A stretch of DNA of 48,841 nucleotides from Streptomyces sp. AcH 505 (GTDB taxonomy: Bacteria > Actinomycetota > Actinomycetes > Streptomycetales > Streptomycetaceae): assembly GCF_000818175.1 (NCBI RefSeq), contig NZ_JTIY01000002.1, positions 93,272 through 142,112 of the forward strand, written 5' to 3'. The notes beneath the pieces are model-generated. The model worked only from the letters and a program-made list of their open reading frames with translations, was not told the DNA's origin and made no database searches. This document shows, in pieces, positions 33,328 through 41,158 of this stretch (positions are counted from its first letter, which is position 1; every line of letters begins with the position of its first letter). Made by a program: the position numbers and the translations under genes.

Positions 33328-33486
33328 TCAGTGGGTGCGTGTGGCGACCATCCCGATGGTGACCAGGCCGAGCACCACCCAGCCGAACCAGAGCCAGCCG
33401 TTGCTGCCGAGCGCCGCCGTGTAGGCGGTCACCATCACCAGTGCACCGACGGTGAGCACACCCATGGTCTTCGTGGATCCGGACAT
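33328..33486 (-). CDS. Small membrane protein, 52 aa
   Basis: From the ATG at 33486, with GGGAGGAG 6 bp upstream, which rules out the ATG at 33540. MSGSTKTMGVLTVGALVMVT is followed by WLWFGWVVLGLVTIGMVATR, giving two short hydrophobic segments. Not a recognised family; small proteins like this are common in Streptomyces. Confidence 0.72.
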   Translation of the reverse strand: MSGSTKTMGVLTVGALVMVTAYTAALGSNGWLWFGWVVLGLVTIGMVATRTH

Positions 33487-33586
33487 GTCGTCTCCTCCCG
33501 GCCGAGGGCCGTGACTGCCATCCTCACCCGCCACCCGCACTTCGCGCTACTACGGGCCTGTCCGGCCCTGATCCGTCGGACAGGCC

Positions 33587-34537
33587 CTACTGCCTCGCCT
33601 GCAGCGACGCGAGATACGCGTTGTACGCCGCCAGCTCCTTGTCGCCGTCCCGGTCCGCCGCGCGGTCCGAGCGCTTCGCCTGGCGCTGTTCCGAGCGGTA
33701 CCACTGGTACACCAGCGCGATCAGCACCAGCACGGACGGGATCTCGCTGAACGCCCAGGCGATACCGCCCGCCGCGCTCTGGTCGGTCAGCGCGTCGATG
33801 CCGAGCGAGCCCGGCGGGTTCTTGTACGCGTTGATCATCGGCTCGCTCGCCATCATCAGCGCGATCCCGAAGAAGGCGTGGAACGGCATCCCGGCGAACA
33901 GCTCCAGCATCCGCATCACGTAGCCCGGCCGGTGCGGCCCCGGGTCCACCCCCATGATCGGCCAGAAGAAGACCAGACCCACGGCGAGGAAGTGCACCAT
34001 CATCACGACGTGCCCGGTCTTCGACTCCATCAGGAAGTCGAAGAGCGGGGTGAAGTACAGCCCGTACAGGCTCGCGATGAACAGCGGGATGGTGAAGGCG
34101 GGGTGCGTGACCACCCGCATGAACCCGCTGCGCAGGAACGCCAGCAGCAGCTCGCGCGGCCCCTTCCTGCCGCGCGTCGCAGCGACCGGCAGCGCGCGCA
34201 GGGCCAGCGTCACCGGAGCGCCGAGCAGCAGCAGGATCGGCGAGACCATGCTGATCACCATGTGCTGCACCATGTGCACGCTGAACATGACCATGCCGTA
34301 GTCGTTCAGCCCGGTGCACATCATCAGCGCCACCGTCAGCACGCCGAGCCCGAAGGCCACGGCGCGCGTCACCGGCCAGCGGTCACCGCGCCGCACCAGC
34401 CGCGCCATGCCCCAGCCGTACAGGAGGAGCGCCAGCACACAGCCGACCAGGAAGAACGTGTCGGGCGAGTACGCGAGCCCCCGTCCCAGCGTGAACGGCG
34501 GCAGATCCATCGTCATACCGTGCCCGCCGTGGTCCAT
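33587..34537 (-). CDS. ctaG: Cytochrome c oxidase assembly protein (caa3_CtaG family)
   Basis: 316 residues with about seven membrane segments. The N-terminus is His/Met-rich (MDHGGHGMTMDLPP), suggesting copper capture. VHMVQHMVISMVSP, MMVHFLAVGLVFFWPIMG and PFHAFFGIALMM hold the conserved membrane His residues of caa3_CtaG. This family is involved in assembling the CuA or CuB site of cytochrome oxidase; in some Gram-positives it is linked to copper uptake. It is monocistronic here, with no oxidase genes nearby. Confidence 0.93.
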   Translation of the reverse strand: MDHGGHGMTMDLPPFTLGRGLAYSPDTFFLVGCVLALLLYGWGMARLVRRGDRWPVTRAVAFGLGVLTVALMMCTGLNDYGMVMFSVHMVQHMVISMVSPILLLLGAPVTLALRALPVAATRGRKGPRELLLAFLRSGFMRVVTHPAFTIPLFIASLYGLYFTPLFDFLMESKTGHVVMMVHFLAVGLVFFWPIMGVDPGPHRPGYVMRMLELFAGMPFHAFFGIALMMASEPMINAYKNPPGSLGIDALTDQSAAGGIAWAFSEIPSVLVLIALVYQWYRSEQRQAKRSDRAADRDGDKELAAYNAYLASLQARQ

Positions 34538-34636
34538 CCGTGAGCTCCCGAGACAGTCCTGATTCGTACCTGTTGTCCGAACCAGACTAGGACCGCCCCG
34601 GATCCCCCTCGCGCGCGGGGCCCTCTCAGCCGCGCG

Positions 34637-35662
34637 TCACAGCACGCACTCCGCCTCGGCGTACCGCTCGGCCGGCACGGTCTTCAGCGTCTCCACGGCC
34701 TCCGCCAGCGGCACCATCACGATGTCCGTGCCGCGCAGCGCCGTCAGCATGCCGAACTCGCCGCGGTGCGAGGCCTCGACGGCGTGCCAGCCGAACCGGG
34801 TCGCCAGGACCCTGTCGTACGCGGTCGGCGTACCGCCGCGCTGCACATGACCGAGTATCACCGGCCTGGCCTCCTTGCCGAGCCGCTCCTCCAGCTCGAT
34901 GGAGAGCTGCCGTGCCACCCCGGCGAAACGCTCGTGGCCGTACGCGTCCTTCACGCCGACGTCGAACTCCATCGAGCCCTCGCGCGGCTTGGCGCCCTCG
35001 GCGACCACGACGATGGCGAACCGCTTGCCCGCCGAGAACCGCTTGCCGACCAGCTCGGTCAGCTCGCCGATGTCGAAGGGCCGCTCGGGCACCACGATCG
35101 CGTGGGCGCCCGCCGCCATGCCGGAGTGCAGCGCGATCCAGCCGGTGTGCCGCCCCATGACCTCGACGATCAGCACCCGCTGGTGCGACTCGGCGGTGGT
35201 CTTCAGCCGGTCCAGCGCCTCGGTCGCGACCCCGACGGCCGTGTCGAAGCCGAAGGTCACGTCCGTCGACGCGATGTCGTTGTCGATGGTCTTCGGGACA
35301 CCGACGATCGGCAGCCCCGCGTCGGAGAGCAGACTGGCCGCCTTGAGCGTGCCCTCGCCGCCGATCGGGATGATCGCGTCGAGACCGAGGTCGGCGACAT
35401 GGCCCCTGGCCCGCTCCACGCCGTCCCGCAGATGGGCGGGCTGGACCCGGGACGAGCCCAGGATCGTGCCCCCGCGGGCCAGGATCCCGCCCACGGCGTC
35501 AAGGTCGAGCTTGCGGTAGTCGCACTCCAGGAGACCCTTCCACCCGTCGTGGAAGCCGATCACCTCGTCGCCGTGGTCGACGACGGCGCGATGCACGACG
35601 GACCTGATCACGGCGTTGAGGCCGGGACAGTCGCCGCCGGAGGTGAGCACACCAATTCGCAT
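34637..35662 (-). CDS. pfkA: ATP-dependent 6-phosphofructokinase
   Basis: 341 residues. It phosphorylates fructose 6-phosphate in glycolysis. GGDCPGLNAVIR (9-20) is the ATP site, IPIGGEGTLKAA (99-109) the Mg/phosphate loop, PKTIDND (123-129) the catalytic Asp127 region, and MGRHTGWIALHSG and ILGHVQRGG follow. Gly104 matches ATP-dependent enzymes, while Lys124 is the residue found in pyrophosphate-dependent ones; this Gly/Lys mixture is known in actinomycete ATP-PFKs. Streptomyces usually carry several pfkA paralogues. Confidence 0.96.
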   Translation of the reverse strand: MRIGVLTSGGDCPGLNAVIRSVVHRAVVDHGDEVIGFHDGWKGLLECDYRKLDLDAVGGILARGGTILGSSRVQPAHLRDGVERARGHVADLGLDAIIPIGGEGTLKAASLLSDAGLPIVGVPKTIDNDIASTDVTFGFDTAVGVATEALDRLKTTAESHQRVLIVEVMGRHTGWIALHSGMAAGAHAIVVPERPFDIGELTELVGKRFSAGKRFAIVVVAEGAKPREGSMEFDVGVKDAYGHERFAGVARQLSIELEERLGKEARPVILGHVQRGGTPTAYDRVLATRFGWHAVEASHRGEFGMLTALRGTDIVMVPLAEAVETLKTVPAERYAEAECVL

Positions 35663-35765
35663 TGCCCGGATTACCTTTGCAACGTGGGCCGGGGCCGGAC
35701 CACATCGTCCGGTCTGGTCGCCGCCAGCCTACCGGCGCGAAGCGGCCGGACCGAACCCGCAGTCC

Positions 35766-35801
35766 GCCTGCTGGACACCTGCTCAGGTGGGTCCAGCAGG
35801 C
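35766..35801. terminator. Terminator after murT-gatD
   Basis: GCCTGCTGGAC (35766-35776) pairs with GTCCAGCAGGC (35791-35801), an 11-bp stem extended by inner ACCTG-CT-CAGGT. It lies 47 bp past the gatD stop codon, in the gap 35663-35847 that also contains the pfkA promoter region. No T-run. Confidence 0.75.
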
Positions 35802-35847
35802 CTCAAGCGGGCGGCCCGGCCGTGGTCCTGCGGCGCTCGTACGACGG

Positions 35848-36576
35848 TCAGGCGGGCTGTGTCGCCGCGGCCACCCGCTCGGCGCGCAGCGCCTCGAACC
35901 ACCGGTCGTCCGTCGGCGGCAGCGCGTTGACGTCCAGCGCCAGCTTCAGCAGCAGATCCGCGATCTGCGGGTTCCGCGCCATCACGGGACCGTGCATGTA
36001 CGTACCGAAGACGGTGCCGTTGAACGCGCCCTCCGTACCGTCCCCCGTACCGTTGCCCTTCCCGAGCCTGACCCGGGCGAACGGCCGCGCGGCGGGGCCG
36101 AGATGGGTGATGCCCTGGTGGTTCTCGAAGCCCGTCAGGGGCGGCAGGTTGAGCTGCGGGTCGATGTCGCCCAGCACGTCGCCGACGCACCGCTCGCCCT
36201 CGCCCCGGGTGGAGACCACGTCGAGCAGCCCAAGACCCGGCTCGCGCTCACCCAGGTCGTTGATGAACTCGTGGCCGAGGATCTGGTAGCCGGCGCAGAC
36301 CGAGAAGATGATCGCGCCGTTTGACACGGCGCGGCCGAGCCCGCCGTCCCTGCGCAGCCGCTCGGCCGCCAGCCGCTGCGGGCGGTCCTCGCCGCCCCCG
36401 ATGAGGTAGATGTCACCGGAGGTGGGGATCGGCTGGTCGCTGCGTACGTCGACCCGGGTGACCCCGAGCCGCCGCTGCCGGGCCCTGCGCTCCACCACGA
36501 GGGCGTTGCCCTGGTCCCCGTACGTGCTCAGCAGGTCCGGATAGATCCACACCAGCCGCAGGCTGCTCTCACTCAT
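35848..36576 (-). CDS. gatD: Lipid II isoglutaminyl synthase, glutamine amidotransferase subunit
   Basis: 242 residues. A class I triad-type amidotransferase that hands ammonia to MurT to amidate the D-Glu of the lipid II stem peptide. The nucleophile is Cys94 in FSVCAGYQILG, and His195 lies in GTYMHGPVMARNP. DLLSTYGDQGNALV and LIGGGEDRPQ are family blocks related to CobB/CobQ. It follows murT by 18 bp. Length matches the known GatD size. Confidence 0.94.
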   Translation of the reverse strand: MSESSLRLVWIYPDLLSTYGDQGNALVVERRARQRRLGVTRVDVRSDQPIPTSGDIYLIGGGEDRPQRLAAERLRRDGGLGRAVSNGAIIFSVCAGYQILGHEFINDLGEREPGLGLLDVVSTRGEGERCVGDVLGDIDPQLNLPPLTGFENHQGITHLGPAARPFARVRLGKGNGTGDGTEGAFNGTVFGTYMHGPVMARNPQIADLLLKLALDVNALPPTDDRWFEALRAERVAAATQPA

Positions 36577-36594
36577 GCTCGCTCGTCCTTCGTG

Positions 36595-37833
36595 TCAGTT
36601 GCCGACGCGGCGGCGCAGATCCTGGAACGCGGTGTAGTTGGCGATCGCCTCGATACGTCCGGGCGGCGCCGTCCGCACGGCCTCGTCCGGGCTCTCGCAC
36701 ACCCGGAAGTCGAGCCCGGCGACCTCGAGGCGCACCGCGAGGTCCAGCTTGCGGTCGCCGATGACGAAGATCGGGTGTCCGGCGAGCCGGGTGTAGTCGA
36801 CGTCCCACAGCCACGAGGTGTCCGTACCGTCGGCGCCACGGGCGTTGACGGAGAGGATGACCGGGGTCGGCGGCGGGTCGATGAGGGAGAACGTCTCCAG
36901 CCAGCCCGCCGGGTTCTTCGCGAGCAGCAGCCGGATGTCGCGGCCGAGGAACGACACCACGTCGTACCGCCCCGCCACGGCCTGCACCTGCCACATGCGC
37001 TCCAGGGCCACCTGCGGCGGTACGCCGAAGGTCGCCGCCACGGCGGCCGACGTCGCCGCGTTCGCCTTGTTGGCGCGGCCCGGCAGCTGGAGGTGGATCG
37101 GCCAGGCCGAGCCGTGCGGGTCGAGCACGTGGTCGCCGTGCAGCACCCAGCTGGGGGAGGGCCTGCGGAAGCCGCACTCGGCGCAGAACCAGTCGTCCCC
37201 GGGGCGCTGCATCACACCGCCGCAGGAGGGGCACGACCAGGCGTCGTCCTTCCACTCCTGGCCGGCCGCCACCCACACCACGTTCGGGGACGAGGAGGCG
37301 GCCCAGACGATCAGCGGGTCGTCGGCGTTGGCGATCACGACCGCCTTCGTACCGGCCAGGCCCTCGCGCCACTTCTCGGCGAGCATCCGGGTCTCCGCCG
37401 CGCGGTCGAGCTGGTCGCGGGAGAGGTTGAGCAGCGCGATCGCCTTGGGCGTCGTGTCGCGTGCCACCCCGGCGAGATACTTCTCGTCCACCTCGATCAC
37501 ACCGAACCTGGCGTCGGAACCGCCGGCCAGGGCCGAGGTGATGCCGGCCGGCATGTTCGCGCCGAGCGCGTTCGAGACCACGGGCCCCGCGGCGCGCAGG
37601 GCTTCCGCGATCAGCCGTGTGGTGGTGGTCTTGCCGTTCGTCGCCGACACCAGGATGACGTCGAGGTGCTGCGCGAGCCGGCCCAGCAGATCGGGGTCGA
37701 GTCTCAGCGCCACCTTCCCGCCGATCACCGATCCGCTGCCACGCCCGGCAGCGCGCGACACCGCCGCTGCGGCCTTGCCCGCCGTCACGGCCAGCTTGGC
37801 CCGCGGCGACAGCGGGTCCGTGTTGCCTGCCAT
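36595..37833 (-). CDS. murT: Lipid II isoglutaminyl synthase, Mur ligase subunit
   Basis: 412 residues. The Mur-ligase P-loop is SATNGKTTTTRL (63-74), LNLSRDQLDR is the central Mur block, and the inserted zinc ribbon is CPSC...CAEC (Cys201, 204, 217, 220), diagnostic of MurT. The C-terminal domain (DUF1727) contains VSFLGRDIRLLLAKNPAGWL. With GatD it converts D-Glu to D-isoglutamine in the peptidoglycan precursor. Operon murT-gatD, divergent from the deformylase gene. Confidence 0.95.
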   Translation of the reverse strand: MAGNTDPLSPRAKLAVTAGKAAAAVSRAAGRGSGSVIGGKVALRLDPDLLGRLAQHLDVILVSATNGKTTTTRLIAEALRAAGPVVSNALGANMPAGITSALAGGSDARFGVIEVDEKYLAGVARDTTPKAIALLNLSRDQLDRAAETRMLAEKWREGLAGTKAVVIANADDPLIVWAASSSPNVVWVAAGQEWKDDAWSCPSCGGVMQRPGDDWFCAECGFRRPSPSWVLHGDHVLDPHGSAWPIHLQLPGRANKANAATSAAVAATFGVPPQVALERMWQVQAVAGRYDVVSFLGRDIRLLLAKNPAGWLETFSLIDPPPTPVILSVNARGADGTDTSWLWDVDYTRLAGHPIFVIGDRKLDLAVRLEVAGLDFRVCESPDEAVRTAPPGRIEAIANYTAFQDLRRRVGN

Positions 37834-37948
37834 CGTCCTTGATCCTCCTTGGGTCGGTCCGTGGGTCAGCCTATCGAGATCCGGCCACGGACCCGAACTG
37901 CGGCACCGGGCAGAAGACGGAGGTCACGAGGACCGTACCCTGACCGGC

Positions 37949-38488
37949 ATGCGAAACCGCCCGATCCCCGGCAGTACCGGGCGAGTACGAGCCATGCGAA
38001 TGCTCGGCGACCCGGTGCTGCACGCTCCCTGTGAACCCGTCACGGACTTCGGCCCCGCGCTCGGCGGACTGATCGAGGATCTTTACGCGACGATGTACGC
38101 GGCGCGCGGCGTCGGCCTGTCCGCCAATCAGATCGGCGTGGGGCTGCGGGTGTTCGTGTACGACTGCCCCGACGACGAGGACGTCCGGCATCTCGGACAC
38201 GTCGTCAACCCGCGGCTCGTCGAGGCGGACGGGGTCGTCGTACGCGGTCCCGAGGGCTGTCTCTCGCTGCCCGGCATCGAGGCGGGAACCGAGCGGTTCG
38301 ACCATGCGGTGGTCGAGGGATCCGACCGCGAGGGCGGTCCGGTACGGCTGGAGGGCGGCGGTTTCTTCGCCCGCTGCCTGCAGCACGAGTGCGACCATGT
38401 GGCCGGCACCGTCTATCCCGACCGGCTCACCGGATGGCGCAAGGCCAAGGTGCTGCGTGCGGCACGCCGGGCGCCGTGGAGCGGCTGA
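37949..38488 (+). CDS. def: Peptide deformylase
   Basis: 179 residues from the ATG at 37949. Removes the formyl group from nascent proteins. Motif 1 is GVGLSANQIG (54-63; Ser where most have Ala), motif 2 EGCLSLP with metal-ligand Cys104, motif 3 HECDH with His146, Glu147 and His150. All catalytic residues are present. Streptomyces carry several paralogues, so this may be an accessory copy. It is convergent with the TetR gene (20-bp gap). Confidence 0.95.
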   Translation: MRNRPIPGSTGRVRAMRMLGDPVLHAPCEPVTDFGPALGGLIEDLYATMYAARGVGLSANQIGVGLRVFVYDCPDDEDVRHLGHVVNPRLVEADGVVVRGPEGCLSLPGIEAGTERFDHAVVEGSDREGGPVRLEGGGFFARCLQHECDHVAGTVYPDRLTGWRKAKVLRAARRAPWSG

Positions 38489-38508
38489 CGCACCCCGGTC
38501 CTGGCGGT

Positions 38509-39153
38509 TCAGAAACCGGGGCCGCCCGCGCGGTTGTCGACGCTGGCCAGCCTGCCCCACAGCATGTCCGCCAGGGTGCGCACCAACTGCTCACGCGAGC
38601 AGGGACGTTCACCGAGCCACCAGTCGCCCGCCGCGTGCATCATGCCGACGATGCCATGACCCCAGACGCGGGCGAGCTGCTGGCTGTCGGGGCCGAGGTC
38701 GACCCGCTCCTCGATGACGGTGGCCAGCTCCTCGCCGAGCCTGCGCAGCAGCGGCGCCGAATGCCGGCCGACGTCGAACCCGGCCTCGGTCGGCTGGGCG
38801 TCCTCGGCCGGATGCATCAGGAAGCGGTACACCTGCGGGCGCGCCTCGATGGCGTACAGGTACGTGTCCAGCGTGGCCTCGACCCGCTGGCGCCGCTCGG
38901 CCGGCGCGTCCAGCGCGGCGCGCAGGGCGTCGAGCAGGGCGTCGGTGTGCCGCTTGGCCAGCGCCCGGTACAGCCCGCCCTTGTCGCCGAAGTGCCGGTA
39001 CAGAATGGGCTTCGTGATGCCCGCCTCGGCGGCGATCGCGTTCATGGACGCCTGGGGTCCGTCGCGGAGCACCACGCGGTCGGCGGCCTCCAGCAACTGG
39101 CGCCGTCTCTGCTGGGCCGAGCGCTGCTGCTCGGCCTGCTGTGTGGTCTCCAT
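38509..39153 (-). CDS. TetR-family regulator of the divergent acyl-CoA dehydrogenase
   Basis: 214 residues from the ATG at 39153, after GGGGAGA. The N-terminal HTH is RRRQLLEAADRVVLRDGPQA, MNAIAAEAGITKPILYRHFG, DKGGLY (about 17-62). The C-terminal ligand domain ends in GMMHAAGDWWLGERPCSREQ, similar to TetR regulators of lipid metabolism. It faces the acyl-CoA dehydrogenase gene across a promoter with a perfect palindrome, so it probably senses an acyl-CoA. Confidence 0.93.
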   Translation of the reverse strand: METTQQAEQQRSAQQRRRQLLEAADRVVLRDGPQASMNAIAAEAGITKPILYRHFGDKGGLYRALAKRHTDALLDALRAALDAPAERRQRVEATLDTYLYAIEARPQVYRFLMHPAEDAQPTEAGFDVGRHSAPLLRRLGEELATVIEERVDLGPDSQQLARVWGHGIVGMMHAAGDWWLGERPCSREQLVRTLADMLWGRLASVDNRAGGPGF

Positions 39154-39270
39154 CGTTTCTCCCCGCCCGTGCGATTTCTGTGCCGCTCCCGCAACGTAAC
39201 ACCCTGCCCGCCGCCCACGCGGATCCGGCCGAACTCTGTTGACATGGCCTACTTGCGGGTAACAGACTGT

Positions 39271-39287
39271 GGTTACCGCAGGTAACC
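39271..39287. promoter_or_regulatory. TetR operator GGTTACC-GCA-GGTAACC
   Basis: A perfect 7+3+7 palindrome. A further GGTAAC at 39258-39263 pairs in inverted orientation with GTTACC (39272-39277). It lies 56 bp before the dehydrogenase start codon and 118 bp from the tetR start. Confidence 0.75.
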
Positions 39288-39342
39288 ATCGCGGGTGGGC
39301 GCCTCGGGCGACACGGCGCGCGACGCAGCACTGGAGGAGAAC

Positions 39343-40569
39343 ATGGCCGAGTTCACGCTCGAACTCAACGACGACCAGAAGCAGGTGCGGGACTGGCTGC
39401 ACGGCTTCGCCGCCGATGTCGTCCGCCCGGCGGCCGCCGAGTGGGACGAGCGTGAGGAGACGCCGTGGCCGGTCATCCAGGAGGCGGCCAAGCTCGGCAT
39501 CTACTCGCTCGACTTCTACGCGCAGCAGTTCTTCGACCCCACGGGGCTCGGCATCCCGATGGCGATGGAGGAGCTGTTCTGGGGTGACGCGGGGATAGCG
39601 CTGTCGATCGTCGGCACCGGACTCGCCGCCGTCGGCGTCCTCGCCAACGGCACCGAGGAGCAGATCGGCACCTGGATACCGCAGATGTACGGCGACGCCG
39701 ACGACGTGAAGCTCGCCGCTTTCTGCTCGTCCGAGCCCGACGCCGGCTCCGACGTGGCCGCCATGCGGACCCGCGCCGTGTACGAGGAGGCCACCGACGA
39801 ATGGGTGCTCAACGGCACCAAGACCTGGGCGACCAACGGCGGCATAGCCAACGTGCACGTCGTGGTCGCCGTCGTCGATCCCGAGCTGGGCTCGAAGGGC
39901 CACGCCTCCTTCATCGTCCCGCCCGGCACCCCCGGGCTGGCCCAGGGCCAGAAGTTCAAGAAGCACGGCATCCGCGCCTCGCACACCGCCGAGGTCGTCC
40001 TCGAAGACGTCCGGATACCGGGGCACTGCCTGCTCGGCGGCAAGGACAAGCTCGACGAACGCCTCGCCAGGGCCCGTGAGCGGGCCGCGGCCGGCGGCGA
40101 GCGGATGAAGAACGCCGCCATGGCCACCTTCGAGGCGTCCCGCCCCGCCGTCGGCGCGATGGCGGTCGGCACGGCGCGCGCCGCGTACGAGGTCGCCCTC
40201 GACTACGCCACCACCCGCACCCAGTTCGGCCGCCCCATCATCGACAACCAGGGCATCGCCTTCCAGCTCGCCGACATGCGCACCCGGATCGACGCGTCGC
40301 GGCTGCTGGTGTGGCGGGCGTCCTGGATGGCGAGCGCGGGAAAGCCGTTCACCTCGGCCGAGGGCTCCATGTCGAAGCTGTTCGCCAGCGAGACCGCGAA
40401 AGCCGTCACCGCCCAGGCCGTACAGATCCTGGGCGGCAACGGCTTCACCCGCGAATACCCGGTCGAGCGGATGCACCGGGACGCGGCTATCTACACGATC
40501 TTCGAAGGGACGAGCGAGATCCAGCGCCTGGTGATCGCCCGCACCATCTCGGGCGTGCAGATCCGCTAG
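39343..40569 (+). CDS. Acyl-CoA dehydrogenase
   Basis: 408 residues from the ATG at 39343 after GGAGGAG. An FAD flavoenzyme that introduces the alpha-beta double bond in fatty acyl-Co[19 protein letters not shown] is the first signature, [14 protein letters not shown] the flavin-binding region, [20 protein letters not shown] the helical C-domain block, and Glu388 in [15 protein letters not shown] the likely catalytic base. RFGRPI-type and [17 protein letters not shown] blocks are standard. Chain length preference cannot be told. Confidence 0.95.
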   Translation: MAEFTLELNDDQKQVRDWLHGFAADVVRPAAAEWDEREETPWPVIQEAAKLGIYSLDFYAQQFFDPTGLGIPMAMEELFWGDAGIALSIVGTGLAAVGVLANGTEEQIGTWIPQMYGDADDVKLAAFCSSEPDAGSDVAAMRTRAVYEEATDEWVLNGTKTWATNGGIANVHVVVAVVDPELGSKGHASFIVPPGTPGLAQGQKFKKHGIRASHTAEVVLEDVRIPGHCLLGGKDKLDERLARARERAAAGGERMKNAAMATFEASRPAVGAMAVGTARAAYEVALDYATTRTQFGRPIIDNQGIAFQLADMRTRIDASRLLVWRASWMASAGKPFTSAEGSMSKLFASETAKAVTAQAVQILGGNGFTREYPVERMHRDAAIYTIFEGTSEIQRLVIARTISGVQIR

Positions 40570-40590
40570 GGCGTACGGAGAAGGCGGCGG

Positions 40591-41079
40591 TCAGGCGGGG
40601 AGCTGCGCCTCGATCGCGGAGACGACCTCGGGGGCGTCCGGCTCGGTGCGCGGGCGGATCCGGGCGACGACCTCGCCCTGCGGGGAGAGCAGGAACTTCT
40701 CGAAGTTCCACGAGACGTCCCCGGCCTCGCCCGCGCCGTCCGCGGTCTTCGTCAGCTCCACGTACAGCGGGTGCCGGCTCTCCCCGTTCACGTCCGTCTT
40801 CTCCAGCATCGGGAAGGTGACCCCGTACGTCGCCGAGCAGAACGTCTGGATCTCCTCGGCCGTACCGGGCTCCTGTCCGGCGAACTGGTTGCTCGGCACG
40901 CCGAGGACGGTGAAGCCCCGGTCGCCGTAGGTCTTCTGAAGCTGCTCAAGCCCGGCGTACTGCGGGGTGAGCCCGCACTTGGAGGCCACGTTCACCACCA
41001 GCACGGCCTTGCCCCGGTACTCGGCCAGAGAAGTGGGCTCGCCGGCCAGGGTGCGCAGCGGGATGTCGTACAGCGCCAT
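40591..41079 (-). CDS. Glutathione peroxidase-family (thioredoxin-dependent) peroxidase
   Basis: 162 residues. The peroxidatic Cys35 is in NVASKCGLTPQY, with Cys rather than selenocysteine. GVPSNQFAGQEPG holds the conserved Gln and SWNFEKFLLSPQG the Trp/Asn pair. FPMLEKTDVNG is a family block. A further Cys in IQTFCSATYGVTF is at the usual resolving position, so the enzyme probably uses thioredoxin. Actinobacteria lack glutathione, so the name refers to fold only. Confidence 0.95.
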   Translation of the reverse strand: MALYDIPLRTLAGEPTSLAEYRGKAVLVVNVASKCGLTPQYAGLEQLQKTYGDRGFTVLGVPSNQFAGQEPGTAEEIQTFCSATYGVTFPMLEKTDVNGESRHPLYVELTKTADGAGEAGDVSWNFEKFLLSPQGEVVARIRPRTEPDAPEVVSAIEAQLPA

Positions 41080-41158
41080 CGGAATCTCCTCGGTACTCAG
41101 TAGTCCTTCCAGTGTGGACCCAGGAGATCGACGGCCGTGAACAGGCCCCCCGCCCGGC

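Noticed and set aside
34538-34636. A hairpin terminator between ctaG and pfkA
   Set aside because: Only 4-5 bp GC arms with a long loop can be drawn; too weak to call.
38509-40476. A 655-codon minus frame joining the TetR gene to the antisense of the acyl-CoA dehydrogenase gene
   Set aside because: Only the part from 39153 down encodes a real TetR protein; the rest is antisense to a clear dehydrogenase.
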